Assembly (NCBI GenBank): GCA_947169385.1
Contig: CAMVPR010000007.1
Span: 18,466 to 82,465, forward strand
Source of the DNA: an uncultured Lachnospiraceae bacterium
GTDB taxonomy: Bacteria > Bacillota > Clostridia > Lachnospirales > Lachnospiraceae
Reading direction: 5' to 3'
DNA: 64,000 bases
This document shows, piece after piece, positions 25,590 to 35,353 of the stretch; within the stretch, counting starts at the first letter, position 1; every line of letters starts with the position of its first letter. Both the position numbers and the translations under genes were made by a program. Under the pieces are notes generated by a model. That model was not told the DNA's origin. It saw only the letters and a list, made by a program, of their open reading frames with translations, and made no database searches.

Positions 25590-28500
25590 TTATTCATCGT
25601 TGTTTCTCTTAGCAGTAGTAAGCATGAGCTTGATACGGTTAAGCTGGTTAACTTCTGAAGCACCCGGGTCGTAGTCAATAGCAACGATGTTAGCCTCAGG
25701 ATGCTCTAATCTCAGTCTCTTAATAACGCCCTTTCCGACAACGTGGTTAGGAAGGCAGGCAAATGGCTGACAGCACACGATGTTAGGCGCGCCGGAACTG
25801 ATGAGCTCAAGCATCTCGCCTGTTAAGAACCATCCCTCACCGGTCATGTTACCGTTGCTGACGTAAGGCCTAGCATATTCTGCGAGCTTAGAAATCTTGA
25901 CAGGAGCCTCAAAATGCTTACTCTCCTCTAAAGCTTTAACAGCGGCTGATCTGTATTTCTCTAAAAATGCAGTAGCGGCGTTGTTGGTAAATGCTGACTT
26001 CCTGCCTAAGACATCATGCTTAAAGTTGGCATTGTATAAGCAGTAGAGCAAGAAGTCCATAAGGTCAGGCATAACAGCCTCAGCACCTTCTTCCTCCAAA
26101 ACCCTTACAAGGTGGTTATTAGCGGAAGGTAAGAACTTAACGAGAATCTCTCCAACGATACCGACTCTTGGCTTCTTGATGTCCTTGAGTGGAAGTTCGT
26201 CAAAACTCTCGACGATTTCTTTACATAGTTTCTTGAAGGTGCTTATCTTAGCGCCTGCATTAATGGCATCTATACATTTATTCTTAAGTAATTCGTGTAA
26301 CTCGTTAGCAGAGCCTTCCTCAAGCTCGTATGGTCTAACTCTGTATAGGCATCTCATAAAGAGATCTCCGTAAATGATAGCCTGAATAGCTGAATTAATC
26401 AAAGTAGGATTAATCTTAAATCCAGGATTCTTCTCGATACCTGCAGAGAAGGAGATAACCGGAATATGTCCGTAGCCTGACTTCTCAAGAGCTCTTCTGA
26501 TGAAACCTACATAGTTGGTAGCTCTACATCCACCACCGGTCTGTGACATTATGATAGCGGTCTTGTTAAGATCGTATTCGCCTGACTCTAAAGCTTTCAT
26601 AATCTGTCCTACAACGATAAAAGAAGGGTAGCATGCGTCATTGTTAACATACTTAAGGCCGATATCAACGGCTGACTTATCGGAATCCGGTAAAGTTACA
26701 AGATTCATACCTGCCTTCTTGAATGCCTTCTCTAAGAGATCAAAATGTATAGGTGTCATCTGTGGGCAAATGATTGTGTAATCCTTAGCCATCTCATTAG
26801 TGAAGACGGTTCTGTTATATGCACTTGGCACAACGTGTTTCTTAATCTTATGTCTGTGTCTAACCTTGACGGCAGAGATAAGTGAACGAATACGGATTCT
26901 TGCAGCACCAAGGTTATTGACCTCATCAATCTTAAGAACGGTGTATATACGTCCTGAATTGCTCAAGATATCGTTAACCTGGTCGGTTGTAACAGCGTCA
27001 AGACCACATCCGAACGAATTGAGCTGGATAACCTCGAGGTTGTCAATAGTCTTGGCGTAGTTAGCTGCCTTATATAGTCTTGAGTGGTACATCCACTGAT
27101 CTGATACGATAAGCGGTCTCTCTACATTGCCTAGATGCGAGATAGAATCCTCTGAAAGCACTGCTATATCGTAACCTGTGATAAGTTCAGGAATACCGTG
27201 GTTAATCTCAGGATCGATATGATATGGACGACCTGTAAGTACAATGCCAAGCTTACCTGTCTTATTGATGTACTCTAAGGCTTCCTCACCTTTCTTCTGG
27301 ATGTCTTTTTTACATTTGTGTTGCTCGTCATAAGCAGCATTGACTGCATTTGAAATCTCTTTAAGAGTGATGTCATCATAGGTTCCCTTAAGTGCCTTAT
27401 ATAATTGCTCTTTAAGCTTCTTAGGGGCATCAAGTGCAAGGAAAGGATTCATGAAGTTGATGTCTAACTCTTCAAGTTCCTCCATATTGTTCTTGATGTT
27501 CTCAGCGTACGAAGTGACGATAGGGCAGTTGTAATGCTCCCATGCGTCAGGAGTCTCATTCTCCTCGTAAGGAATACAAGGATACCAGATGTTCTCAATG
27601 CCCTGCTTAACAAGCCATAGAACATGACCATGCGCAATCTTGGCAGGGTAGCACTCTGACTCACTAGGAATACTCTCGATTCCAAGTTCGTATATCTTTC
27701 TTGTTGAAACAGGGCTTAATCTTACTCTGAAGCCGAGTTCCGTGAAAAATGTAAACCAGAACGGATAGTTCTCGTACATATTGAGTACTCTAGGTATACC
27801 AATCTCGCCTCTGTAAGCGACATCTGCGGCGAGTGGCTTGTAGCCGAATATTCTTCTCATCTTGTAAGAGTAGAGGTTAGGAATATCAGTCTTCTTGCGC
27901 TGTCCTCCGGCACCACGCTCGCAACGGTTACCTGTAATATAGCGTCTACCGCCTGAGAAGTTATTGATAGTCAGTAAGCAGTTGTTGGTACAAAGCTTAC
28001 ATCTTGACATAGTAGTCTCGAATTCAAGGTTCTTGACAGCCTCAGCGTCAAGCATCTTGGTATCTGCCTCCGGATTATATCTCTCCTTGGCAATCAAAGC
28101 GGCACCGAAAGCACCCATGATACCGGCAATATCAGGTCTTACGGCATCACAGCCGGATATTCTCTCAAATGCACGTAGAACTGCATCATTGTAGAATGTT
28201 CCGCCTTGAACAACGATATTGTCACCGAGATCCTTAGGATTGGTGAGCTTGATAACCTTAAGCAAGGCATTCTTTATAACAGAGTAAGCAAGACCTGAAG
28301 AAATGTCAGCAACAGTAGCGCCTTCCTTCTGAGCCTGCTTAACTTTTGAATTCATAAATACGGTACATCTTGAACCTAGATCGATAGGGTTGTCTGCGAA
28401 CAAGGCAAGATGCGCGAAATCTTCAATAGAGTAGGAGAGTGACTTGGCAAATGTCTCAATAAACGAACCACATCCCGATGAACATGCTTCATTTAAGAGA

Positions 28501-29807
28501 ACGTTGTCAACAACTCCGTTCTTGATCTTGATACATTTCATATCCTGACCGCCGATGTCTAATATACAATCTACGTCAGGTTTGAAAAATGCAGCTGCAT
28601 AGTAGTGAGCTATAGTCTCAACTTCACCTTCGGAAAGCATCAACGCAGCTTTAACAAGATGCTCGCCGTAACCGGTTGAACATCCGTTAACAATCTTAGC
28701 TGAATCAGGAAGTTTAGAGTAGATATCATTTAACGCAGAAACGCAGGTCTTAAGCATAGAACCGTTGTTATTGCTGTAGAAATCATACAAAAGCTCGCCG
28801 TCTTCACCTATCAAAGCCATCTTGGTAGTTGTTGAGCCGGCGTCGATACCTAAGTAACAGTCTCCCTCGTATGTACTCAAATCGCCTCTCTTAACAGAGT
28901 AACGATTGTGATCGGCCAAAAATGAATCATATTCTTTCTGATCCTTGAAAAGTGGCTCAAGTCTCTCAACCTCAATCTCAAGGTTGATATGCTTGTCGAA
29001 TTTCTTGACGATACTTGAAAGAGTAACTTCCTCAGCTTCGTCAGAGTTAAGAGCGGCACCTACAGCAGCGAAAAGATGTGAGTGTTCTGGTGCGATTGTG
29101 TGCTCGTCGTCAAGCTTTAAGGTTCTTATGAATGCTTTCTTAAGTTCAGAAAGGAAATGTAAAGGTCCACCAAGAAATGCGACATGACCTCTGATAGGCT
29201 TACCGCAGGCGAGACCTGATATAGTCTGGTTGACAACAGCCTGAAAGATTGATGCAGAGAGGTTCTCCTTGGTTGCTCCTTCGTTGATGAGCGGCTGAAT
29301 ATCGGTCTTGGCGAACACACCGCATCTTGCAGCGATAGGGTGGATTGTGTCATAAGTCTTAGCGTATTCGTTAAGACCTGATGCGTCTGTCTGTAGTAAC
29401 GACGCCATCTGGTCGATAAATGAACCTGTACCGCCGGCACAGACACCATTCATCCTCTGGTCGATACCATTCTGGAAATATATAATCTTAGCGTCCTCAC
29501 CGCCAAGCTCGATTGCAACATCTGTCTCAGGTGCATAGTCTTTAAGTGCGTCAGATACACATACTACCTCCTGTGCAAATGGGATATCAAGGTGTTTGGC
29601 GATTGAAAGACCGCCGGAACCTGTGATAGCAGGGGTGAGCTTAATGTCGCCGAGTTTTGAAAGCCCCTCCTCTAATAATTCTTTTAATGTCTCTTGAATG
29701 TTGGCGAAATGCCTTTTGTAATCTGAAAATAGAATATTGTGTTCTTCGTCGATAATGGCTACCTTAACGGTGGTAGAGCCAATATCTATACCTAATTTGC
29801 GTTCCAT
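25590..29807 (-). CDS. Acyl-CoA dehydratase activase-related protein, double-activase and HgdB-like fusion
   Basis: Two activator (BadF/BcrA/HgdC, ASKHA-fold) domains occur in tandem: the first starts [14 protein letters not shown] (residue 4) and the second [15 protein letters not shown] (about residue 318). Each carries the two Cys positions that hold a bridging [4Fe-4S] cluster in HgdC (VCAGGTGSF and [17 protein letters not shown] and SRCTVFMN). A DUF2229 region (about 650-870) and a C-terminal region like the HgdB-type dehydratase component (about 990-1400, with several Cys) follow. HgdC uses ATP to drive an electron into 2-hydroxyacyl-CoA dehydratase. The long fused form is frequent in Clostridia but has no proven substrate. 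Own promoter at 29860-29888. Confidence 0.88.
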   Translation of the reverse strand: MERKLGIDIGSTTVKVAIIDEEHNILFSDYKRHFANIQETLKELLEEGLSKLGDIKLTPAITGSGGLSIAKHLDIPFAQEVVCVSDALKDYAPETDVAIELGGEDAKIIYFQNGIDQRMNGVCAGGTGSFIDQMASLLQTDASGLNEYAKTYDTIHPIAARCGVFAKTDIQPLINEGATKENLSASIFQAVVNQTISGLACGKPIRGHVAFLGGPLHFLSELKKAFIRTLKLDDEHTIAPEHSHLFAAVGAALNSDEAEEVTLSSIVKKFDKHINLEIEVERLEPLFKDQKEYDSFLADHNRYSVKRGDLSTYEGDCYLGIDAGSTTTKMALIGEDGELLYDFYSNNNGSMLKTCVSALNDIYSKLPDSAKIVNGCSTGYGEHLVKAALMLSEGEVETIAHYYAAAFFKPDVDCILDIGGQDMKCIKIKNGVVDNVLLNEACSSGCGSFIETFAKSLSYSIEDFAHLALFADNPIDLGSRCTVFMNSKVKQAQKEGATVADISSGLAYSVIKNALLKVIKLTNPKDLGDNIVVQGGTFYNDAVLRAFERISGCDAVRPDIAGIMGAFGAALIAKERYNPEADTKMLDAEAVKNLEFETTMSRCKLCTNNCLLTINNFSGGRRYITGNRCERGAGGQRKKTDIPNLYSYKMRRIFGYKPLAADVAYRGEIGIPRVLNMYENYPFWFTFFTELGFRVRLSPVSTRKIYELGIESIPSESECYPAKIAHGHVLWLVKQGIENIWYPCIPYEENETPDAWEHYNCPIVTSYAENIKNNMEELEELDINFMNPFLALDAPKKLKEQLYKALKGTYDDITLKEISNAVNAAYDEQHKCKKDIQKKGEEALEYINKTGKLGIVLTGRPYHIDPEINHGIPELITGYDIAVLSEDSISHLGNVERPLIVSDQWMYHSRLYKAANYAKTIDNLEVIQLNSFGCGLDAVTTDQVNDILSNSGRIYTVLKIDEVNNLGAARIRIRSLISAVKVRHRHKIKKHVVPSAYNRTVFTNEMAKDYTIICPQMTPIHFDLLEKAFKKAGMNLVTLPDSDKSAVDIGLKYVNNDACYPSFIVVGQIMKALESGEYDLNKTAIIMSQTGGGCRATNYVGFIRRALEKSGYGHIPVISFSAGIEKNPGFKINPTLINSAIQAIIYGDLFMRCLYRVRPYELEEGSANELHELLKNKCIDAINAGAKISTFKKLCKEIVESFDELPLKDIKKPRVGIVGEILVKFLPSANNHLVRVLEEEGAEAVMPDLMDFLLYCLYNANFKHDVLGRKSAFTNNAATAFLEKYRSAAVKALEESKHFEAPVKISKLAEYARPYVSNGNMTGEGWFLTGEMLELISSGAPNIVCCQPFACLPNHVVGKGVIKRLRLEHPEANIVAIDYDPGASEVNQLNRIKLMLTTAKRNNDE

Positions 29808-29859
29808 TGTGATTCTCGCTTTCTTTAGCTTTCTATAATTAAATTACTTCCGAACACAT

Positions 29860-29888
29860 ATTATAGTAGAAATTGATACAAAATACAA
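29860..29888 (-). promoter_or_regulatory. Sigma-A promoter for the activase/ABC-F/CNNM run
   Basis: On the minus strand: TTGTAT (29888-29883), a 17-bp spacer and TATAAT (29865-29860), about 50 bases ahead of the activase start. Confidence 0.65.
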
Positions 29889-30073
29889 CAAAACATCTAA
29901 ACAAATATATTCAAATAATCATAAAATTTATAGATAATCTGCCCTAACTTACTTGATGTATATTGTCATTATTCGCTTACGCGAAGTCATGACATGTATT
30001 GGTATGTATTAGTGTGGTGAAATCTTATCTAAATAACATTCGGACAGTCCCCATTGTAAAGTTAAGATTGGGT
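29889..30073. other. Non-coding stretch between divergent genes
   Basis: The gap between the divergent activase and corA genes (29808-30135) holds their two promoters, a small TTCGC-TTAC-GCGAA hairpin near 29974, and a short GGACAGTCCCCATT motif near 30042 related to one near 10417. No reading frame with a ribosome site was seen. Confidence 0.5.
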
Positions 30074-30102
30074 TTGACAAGTGAAAAGATAGTATTTATA
30101 AT
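30074..30102 (+). promoter_or_regulatory. Consensus sigma-A promoter for corA
   Basis: TTGACA (30074-30079), exactly 17 bp, and TATAAT (30097-30102): both hexamers match the consensus completely. It implies strong basal expression of corA unless it is checked by a repressor or leader. Confidence 0.8.
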
Positions 30103-30135
30103 AATATAGACTATGTTTTTAAAGAAGGTGTTACT

Positions 30136-31071
30136 GTGATTCGAATATTTAAAACAATGGAAGATGGATTTGATCAGATAAATGACATAACCGATGGCGC
30201 CTGGGTAGCGCTTACGGCACCTTCTGCGACTGAACTTAAGGAGATTTCGGAACAACATAACATCGATATAGATCATTTGTCAGCCGCACTCGATGAAGAG
30301 GAGCGTTCGCGTATTGAGGTTGAAGACAACTACACCCTTATTATCGTTGACGTTCCGACCACTGAGGAGAGAAGCGGTGATGAGTATTTTGTCACCATTC
30401 CATGCGGTATCATCATTACAGATACTATTATCTTCACAGTATGTCTTATTGATACTCCGGTTCTTACTGCGTTTATGGATGGAAGAATCAGGAATTTCTA
30501 TACTTTCAAGAAGACCAGATTTATATTACAGATTCTATACAGGAATGCATCGATATACCTTCAACATCTTAGATATATCGATAAGCAGAGTGACGAACTT
30601 CAATTACAGCTTCAGGACTCGGCTAAGAACTCAGACATGATTAAGTTCTTAGAGCTTGAGAAGTCTTTGGTCTACATCACGACCTCTCTTCGTGGCAATG
30701 AAGCCGTGTTTGAGCGTATGATTAAGATTGACCAGATCAAGAAGTACCCTGAAGACGAAGATTTGCTCGAAGATGTCATCATCGAGAACAAGCAGGCGCT
30801 TGAGATGGCTAACATCTATTCAGGAATTTTGGACAGCACGATGGATGCGTATGCCAATATCATTTCCAACAATACCAACAACACAATGAAGTTTTTAGCG
30901 GTGCTAACCATTGTTATGAGTATTCCTACGATGATAGCTTCATTTGCGGGAATGAACCTTAACGGTATACCGCTTTCAAGTAATGCCTACGGATTCTGGA
31001 TTATGGTTGCGGTAGGTATAGGTATTGCTGCAATTGTGGCCGTTATTATGAAGATAAAAGATATGTTTTAA
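30136..31071 (+). CDS. corA: CorA-family magnesium transporter
   Basis: CorA is a pentameric Mg2+ (also Co2+/Ni2+) channel. The long cytoplasmic funnel (about 1-250, alpha/beta then long helices) leads to two membrane segments at the C-terminus, the first ending in the selectivity motif GMNLNGIP near residue 280. The 311 residues fit the family. Start is GTG at 30136, preceded by AGAAGG at 7 bases; the next in-frame ATG would remove conserved N-terminal residues. A rhomboid-like gene follows by 17 bases. Confidence 0.94.
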   Translation: MIRIFKTMEDGFDQINDITDGAWVALTAPSATELKEISEQHNIDIDHLSAALDEEERSRIEVEDNYTLIIVDVPTTEERSGDEYFVTIPCGIIITDTIIFTVCLIDTPVLTAFMDGRIRNFYTFKKTRFILQILYRNASIYLQHLRYIDKQSDELQLQLQDSAKNSDMIKFLELEKSLVYITTSLRGNEAVFERMIKIDQIKKYPEDEDLLEDVIIENKQALEMANIYSGILDSTMDAYANIISNNTNNTMKFLAVLTIVMSIPTMIASFAGMNLNGIPLSSNAYGFWIMVAVGIGIAAIVAVIMKIKDMF

Positions 31072-31088
31072 GGAGTGTTTTATTCAAT

Positions 31089-31940
31089 ATGAGCAATGAG
31101 AGCTTTCTTACTAAGCTTGAGAGGAAATGGGGAAGGTACGCAATAAGGAATCTTACGACCTATCTGTGTGCAATGTACGCGATAGGCTACGTTATTATGT
31201 TGATAACCAACGGAATGTCTTTTTTGTTCTTTAACCTAGATATGAGTCTGGTTATGAAGGGGCAGATATGGAGATTGTTTACATTCTTACTTATTCCACC
31301 TGATTTCAGCATTTTAGTTATTATAACTATTCTGTTTTACTGGTCTATAGGTACGAGTATGGAACAGACGTGGGGGACGTTTTATTATAACGTCTATATG
31401 TTGGGTGGAGTTCTCTTTACCTGGATCGGTACATTTTTAGGTTGGCTTGTTTCTTACTTGATAACCGGCGAGAGCAATACAGTTATCGGAACGAGTTATT
31501 ATCTGTTGATGTCGCTCTTTTTGGCATTTGCACTGATGTATCCGGATCATCAGATATTGTTTATGTTTATAATACCATTAAAAGTTAAGTATTTAGCATA
31601 TTTCTATTATGTGCTTATGGCGTATGAGATATTCCAGTATGTCAGAGTCGGTGCATGGGGATATGTGATTTCAATTGTTGTTTCACTTCTTAACTTCTTC
31701 TTGTTCTTTAGAGCTACAAGAAAACGCACCAGACCTTCTAAAAAGCAGCGGAAGAGAAGAAGAGAATTTGAGGCCAAGACCAAGATGATTAATCCTAAGG
31801 GCATAACCAGACATAAGTGTGCAGTTTGCGGTGCCACTGAGGAGAGTGATCCGACATTAGAGTTCAGATTTTGTTCCAAATGCAAGGGCAATTACGAGTA
31901 TTGCCAGAATCATTTGTTTACACATCAGCATGTTAATTGA
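31089..31940 (+). CDS. Rhomboid-like membrane protein with C-terminal zinc ribbon, probably not a protease
   Basis: Five to six hydrophobic segments (about residues 20-215) follow the rhomboid layout, including a WRLFTFLLIP block after segment one. In the segment that normally bears GxSG it reads GTSYY, so a Ser is present but the following Gly is Tyr, and no His is found in the last membrane segment (GYVISIVVSLLNFFLFF), so the Ser-His dyad seems lost. A basic stretch (RKRTRPSKKQRKRRR) and four Cys plus His (CAVCGA ... FCSKCKGNYEYCQNH) form a likely zinc ribbon at the end. Function unknown; it sits directly behind corA. Confidence 0.7.
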   Translation: MSNESFLTKLERKWGRYAIRNLTTYLCAMYAIGYVIMLITNGMSFLFFNLDMSLVMKGQIWRLFTFLLIPPDFSILVIITILFYWSIGTSMEQTWGTFYYNVYMLGGVLFTWIGTFLGWLVSYLITGESNTVIGTSYYLLMSLFLAFALMYPDHQILFMFIIPLKVKYLAYFYYVLMAYEIFQYVRVGAWGYVISIVVSLLNFFLFFRATRKRTRPSKKQRKRRREFEAKTKMINPKGITRHKCAVCGATEESDPTLEFRFCSKCKGNYEYCQNHLFTHQHVN

Positions 31941-31950
31941 TATTACAAAG

Positions 31951-32234
31951 ATGGCGAACGATGTTCGCCGCTACGTAATGTTAATGTAGAGGAGCACATT
32001 GTGCTCCACGTATTTAAAAATGATGGCGAACGATGTTCGCCGCTACGTAAGGTTGATGTAGCGGAGCACATTGTGCTCCACGTATTTAAAAATGATGGCG
32101 AACGATGTTCGCCGCTACGTAAGGTTAATGTAGCGGAGCACATTGTGCTCCACGTATTTAAAAATGATGGCGAACGATGTTCGCCGCCACATAAGGTTAA
32201 TGTAGCGGAGCACATTGTGCTCCACGTATTTAAG
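31951..32234. repeat. Four-copy 72-bp tandem array of paired palindromes
   Basis: Units begin at 31951, 32023, 32095 and 32167 and are nearly identical. Each holds GGCGAACGATGTTCGCC and, about 25 bp later, GGAGCACATTGTGCTCC, both 17-nt with 7- or 8-bp arms. The last unit runs into the AAGGAGG ribosome site of pyk. If transcribed, the leader would hold eight consecutive hairpins. Related copies occur at 36985-37050 (both palindromes) and 50267-50283 (first palindrome only). The array fills the 31941-32247 gap; no separate gene is present in it. Confidence 0.92.
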
Positions 32235-32247
32235 GAGGCATTTATAG

Positions 32248-33663
32248 ATGAAGAAGACCAAGATTATCTGTACTTTAGGACCTAATACAGAGGACAAAGA
32301 AGTTTTAAAGCAATTAGTGACACACGGCATGAATATCGCCAGAATCAATATGTCACACGGCACATACGCTGACAAGGAGCATATGATTAATCTTGTCAAG
32401 CAGGTCAGAAAGGAACTTAACACTCCGATTGCCATACTTCTTGATACCAAGGGCCCTGAGATTAGATGCGGAGTTTTTGAGGGCGGCAAGATTACACTTA
32501 AGGAAGGACAGCCTGTAAGACTTACCACAGAGGATATAATAGGTGGAGAGGGCGTTATCCCTGTTTCTTATAAAGGTCTGCCTGATGATGTTGAGGTCGG
32601 AAGAAGGATTCTTCTTGACGACGGTCTTATCGAGCTTAAGGTTACCTCTAAGACTGAGTCTACTCTTGACTGCGAGGTTATAGCGGGCGGCGAGCTTACT
32701 GACAGAAAGGGTATAAATGTCCCTAATGTCAAGGTTAATCTGCCGTTTATTACTGATAAAGACAAGGAAGATATTGTTTTTGGATTGAAGCACAATATTG
32801 ATTTTATTGCAGCTTCATTTGTAAGAGGTCCTGAGGCAGTGACTGAGATTAAGCAGATTCTTAAAGATAATGTTGCCGACAATATTGACGTTATCGCTAA
32901 GATTGAGAATCAAGAGGGTGTTGACAACATAGATGCAATCTTAGAAGTGGCTGACGGAATTATGGTTGCAAGAGGTGACTTAGGCGTTGAGATTCCTGCC
33001 GAGGAGGTTCCTTTCATTCAGAAAGAGCTTATTCAGAAGGCTAACAAGGCTTATAAGCCTGTAATTACAGCTACTCAGATGCTTGACTCAATGATTAGGA
33101 ATCCACGTCCTACTAGAGCAGAGGTTACAGATGTTGCCAATGCTATCTATGACGGTACCGATGCTATCATGCTTTCCGGCGAGACTGCTGTCGGCAAGTA
33201 CCCTGTTGAGGCAGTACAGACTATGTCTGAGATTGCGCTTGCTACGGAGTCGCATCTAGACCAGGATTTCCATATGAAGAAACGTAGATTTAGAGAGACA
33301 CAGGATGTGTCGAGTGCGGTAGCATTTTCTTCGGTTGCAACAGCAATGAACGTTGATGCTAAGTATATCCTATGTTCAAGTATGTCCGGTCAGACCGCAA
33401 GAGTGGTATCTAAGTTCCATCCGGAGTGCCCTATTATCGGGCTTTCTCCAATCGATACAACTCTTCGTAAGATGCAGATTTATTGGGGAGTTATTCCTAT
33501 GAAGACCCCTCATGTATCACACTCTGAGGAGATACTCAACGTAGCGGTTGATACCGTTAAGGAGGCAAGACTCGTTGAGGAGGATGATGTTGTAGTCATC
33601 ACTGCCGGAAGTGTTTACGGTAAGTATTCAATCACCAATATTATGAAAGTGTTTATTATATAA
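32248..33663 (+). CDS. pyk: Pyruvate kinase
   Basis: It makes pyruvate and ATP from phosphoenolpyruvate. The start KTKIICTLGPNTED, NMSHG, the LLDTKGPEIR block, the metal/substrate region IMVARGDLGVEIPAEEV and the ATQMLDSMI...RPTRAEVTDVANAI block are all intact. The 471 residues correspond to the short form without the extra C-terminal PEP-utiliser domain seen in some Bacillota. The ribosome site AAGGAGG directly abuts the palindrome array, so array hairpins could affect its translation. A short unknown gene follows after 2 bases. Confidence 0.97.
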   Translation: MKKTKIICTLGPNTEDKEVLKQLVTHGMNIARINMSHGTYADKEHMINLVKQVRKELNTPIAILLDTKGPEIRCGVFEGGKITLKEGQPVRLTTEDIIGGEGVIPVSYKGLPDDVEVGRRILLDDGLIELKVTSKTESTLDCEVIAGGELTDRKGINVPNVKVNLPFITDKDKEDIVFGLKHNIDFIAASFVRGPEAVTEIKQILKDNVADNIDVIAKIENQEGVDNIDAILEVADGIMVARGDLGVEIPAEEVPFIQKELIQKANKAYKPVITATQMLDSMIRNPRPTRAEVTDVANAIYDGTDAIMLSGETAVGKYPVEAVQTMSEIALATESHLDQDFHMKKRRFRETQDVSSAVAFSSVATAMNVDAKYILCSSMSGQTARVVSKFHPECPIIGLSPIDTTLRKMQIYWGVIPMKTPHVSHSEEILNVAVDTVKEARLVEEDDVVVITAGSVYGKYSITNIMKVFII

Positions 33664-33665
33664 TT

Positions 33666-35009
33666 ATGAACGAGAAAGAATTACTGAATAAACTTAAGAA
33701 AGCTAAATCTTACGATAAGTATCTTGACGATTATGTGACTAATTTCGCTAATCTTTATTACAATTATTCCGCTATACAGTCAGGTATGGTTTATTATACT
33801 GTATTTGAGATGCTAAACGAAGAGGGCGGTTATGAATTCGCAAGAAACTTAGTCACAGAGTACAATGATGCTTTATTCTTAGAGGGCGAAGAGCAGATTA
33901 ACGCATTAAGAAAACTTCGTGGTGATATTATCAATATCATGGATATTGTGACAATGTATGCTGATGCGTTGACTGTTCATGAGCATATACTTAACAGAAT
34001 TGAGTATAAGTTTAAGAATTACGAGCTTCCTGATGTTGGATTCTTTGAATCTAAGATTGAGCAGTTTATATTTGGTGCTAAGGAAGACGCTGTTATCACC
34101 AACGACAAGATTAAGTCCGTGGTTTCAGAGCTTCCGTTAAGGATGACCAAGAAGAGATTCTATGACATTTTAAGTGATAGTATTGATATATATAAGGATT
34201 CTGACAAGAAGGCTCTTGATGATTTTATTTATATGGTTACGACATCTGCTGCTATTGATACCGATTACAAGGAGATTGACCATATCAAAGGCATCAGAGA
34301 GTTTATGGAAGGTCTCGGTTCAATTGATTACGCTGATATTGATGAGGATAAGTATAATGACATCAATACTTTGTTGACCGAGTGGGCTGATAAACTCAGC
34401 AATACTGTCGGTATCTTTATGATACTTGAAGAGTGCGTCAATAATACTTATGTTTTGGCTGAATTGAAGCCTTATATTACTGAGAAGAGTGCATCTACCA
34501 AACATGCGCTTAACATGCTTTACGAGATTAGAGACAACTTCTTAGAAGATGCTTCTGGTGTTTTGGAGAGATGTACAGAGTACCTTGAGGTTCTTGAGGG
34601 AAGACAGGAAGATGTTATGGACAGACTCATGGGTTATGAGGGCATATTGAGTGACATTTTTTCTGAACATGGTGACAATCAAGGACTTAAGTCACTTAAT
34701 CTATGTATGAAGCTTGTTTCGAGCAGTATTTTTATCAATATTGATGAGGATGATGAGAGCGTAGCTCTTGATAAGGAATATTCAGAAGCCAAGAAAGCAG
34801 AAGTTATTAAGAACTTCGATGATTTCTTTAAAGCTCATTCTAAGATTATTAATCGAGCTGTTATGAGCCAGGTTATCAGCAATTTACCTGTGTTCTTCAA
34901 CTCGCCTGATGAAGTGAGGGAGTATATTAACTATTCATTGACTCATTGTAGTGATGAAAGCGAACTTGCGGCTTCTGTTGACATAATTAAGAGTATCATG
35001 GAAGAATAA
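33666..35009 (+). CDS. Unknown helical cytoplasmic protein
   Basis: 447 residues, no signal peptide or membrane segment, rich in Asp, Glu, Lys, Ile and Tyr and predicted almost wholly helical. I recognise no family or catalytic motif. It starts 2 bases after the pyk stop and lacks a strong ribosome site of its own, so translation is probably coupled to pyk. The following gene is 11 bases downstream. Confidence 0.7.
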   Translation: MNEKELLNKLKKAKSYDKYLDDYVTNFANLYYNYSAIQSGMVYYTVFEMLNEEGGYEFARNLVTEYNDALFLEGEEQINALRKLRGDIINIMDIVTMYADALTVHEHILNRIEYKFKNYELPDVGFFESKIEQFIFGAKEDAVITNDKIKSVVSELPLRMTKKRFYDILSDSIDIYKDSDKKALDDFIYMVTTSAAIDTDYKEIDHIKGIREFMEGLGSIDYADIDEDKYNDINTLLTEWADKLSNTVGIFMILEECVNNTYVLAELKPYITEKSASTKHALNMLYEIRDNFLEDASGVLERCTEYLEVLEGRQEDVMDRLMGYEGILSDIFSEHGDNQGLKSLNLCMKLVSSSIFINIDEDDESVALDKEYSEAKKAEVIKNFDDFFKAHSKIINRAVMSQVISNLPVFFNSPDEVREYINYSLTHCSDESELAASVDIIKSIMEE

Positions 35010-35020
35010 AGAGGATATCT

Positions 35021-35338
35021 ATGCAGATCAGTTCGAAGCTCTATGTTAGTGAGCAAATGCTTAAAAAGCAGGATAAGGTCATTAATAAGATTAAAGTGGG
35101 TGAACCATGCCTTGGAGTGTATATTATCACTGAGTCTACCAACGGGATAGATGTATTTGATATATATAACTACAATCTGCTTTTTCAGCGTTATTATGAA
35201 GTGTATAAGAATCTTACTGTCTACGGTATCGCGAAAGACAAAGATGACGCTTATGAATTGATCAAGCTTATGACAGAGGATTGTATTAAGGAACTTGGAG
35301 ATGTTGATTTTAATAAGTTTCTTGGTATTAATGATTAA
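35021..35338 (+). CDS. Small protein of unknown function
   Basis: 105 residues, alpha/beta pattern (KVGEPCLGVYIITES, then YGIAKDKDDAYELIKLM) and no membrane segment. AAGAGGATAT lies before the ATG. No family is recognised. It is placed between the unknown helical protein and a DUF2953 gene with gaps of 11 and 15 bases, so the run from pyk to the GerW-like gene may be one transcript. Confidence 0.65.
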   Translation: MQISSKLYVSEQMLKKQDKVINKIKVGEPCLGVYIITESTNGIDVFDIYNYNLLFQRYYEVYKNLTVYGIAKDKDDAYELIKLMTEDCIKELGDVDFNKFLGIND

Positions 35339-35353
35339 GGGGGTGGTCAGCAA

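Noticed and set aside
31951..32234. CRISPR array
   Set aside because: The whole 72-bp unit is repeated, with no unique spacers, and no cas gene is in the window.
31943..32285. Open frames on both strands across the palindrome array
   Set aside because: They repeat with the 72-bp period (a multiple of three), have no ribosome site, and one runs out of frame into pyk; the periodicity alone explains them.
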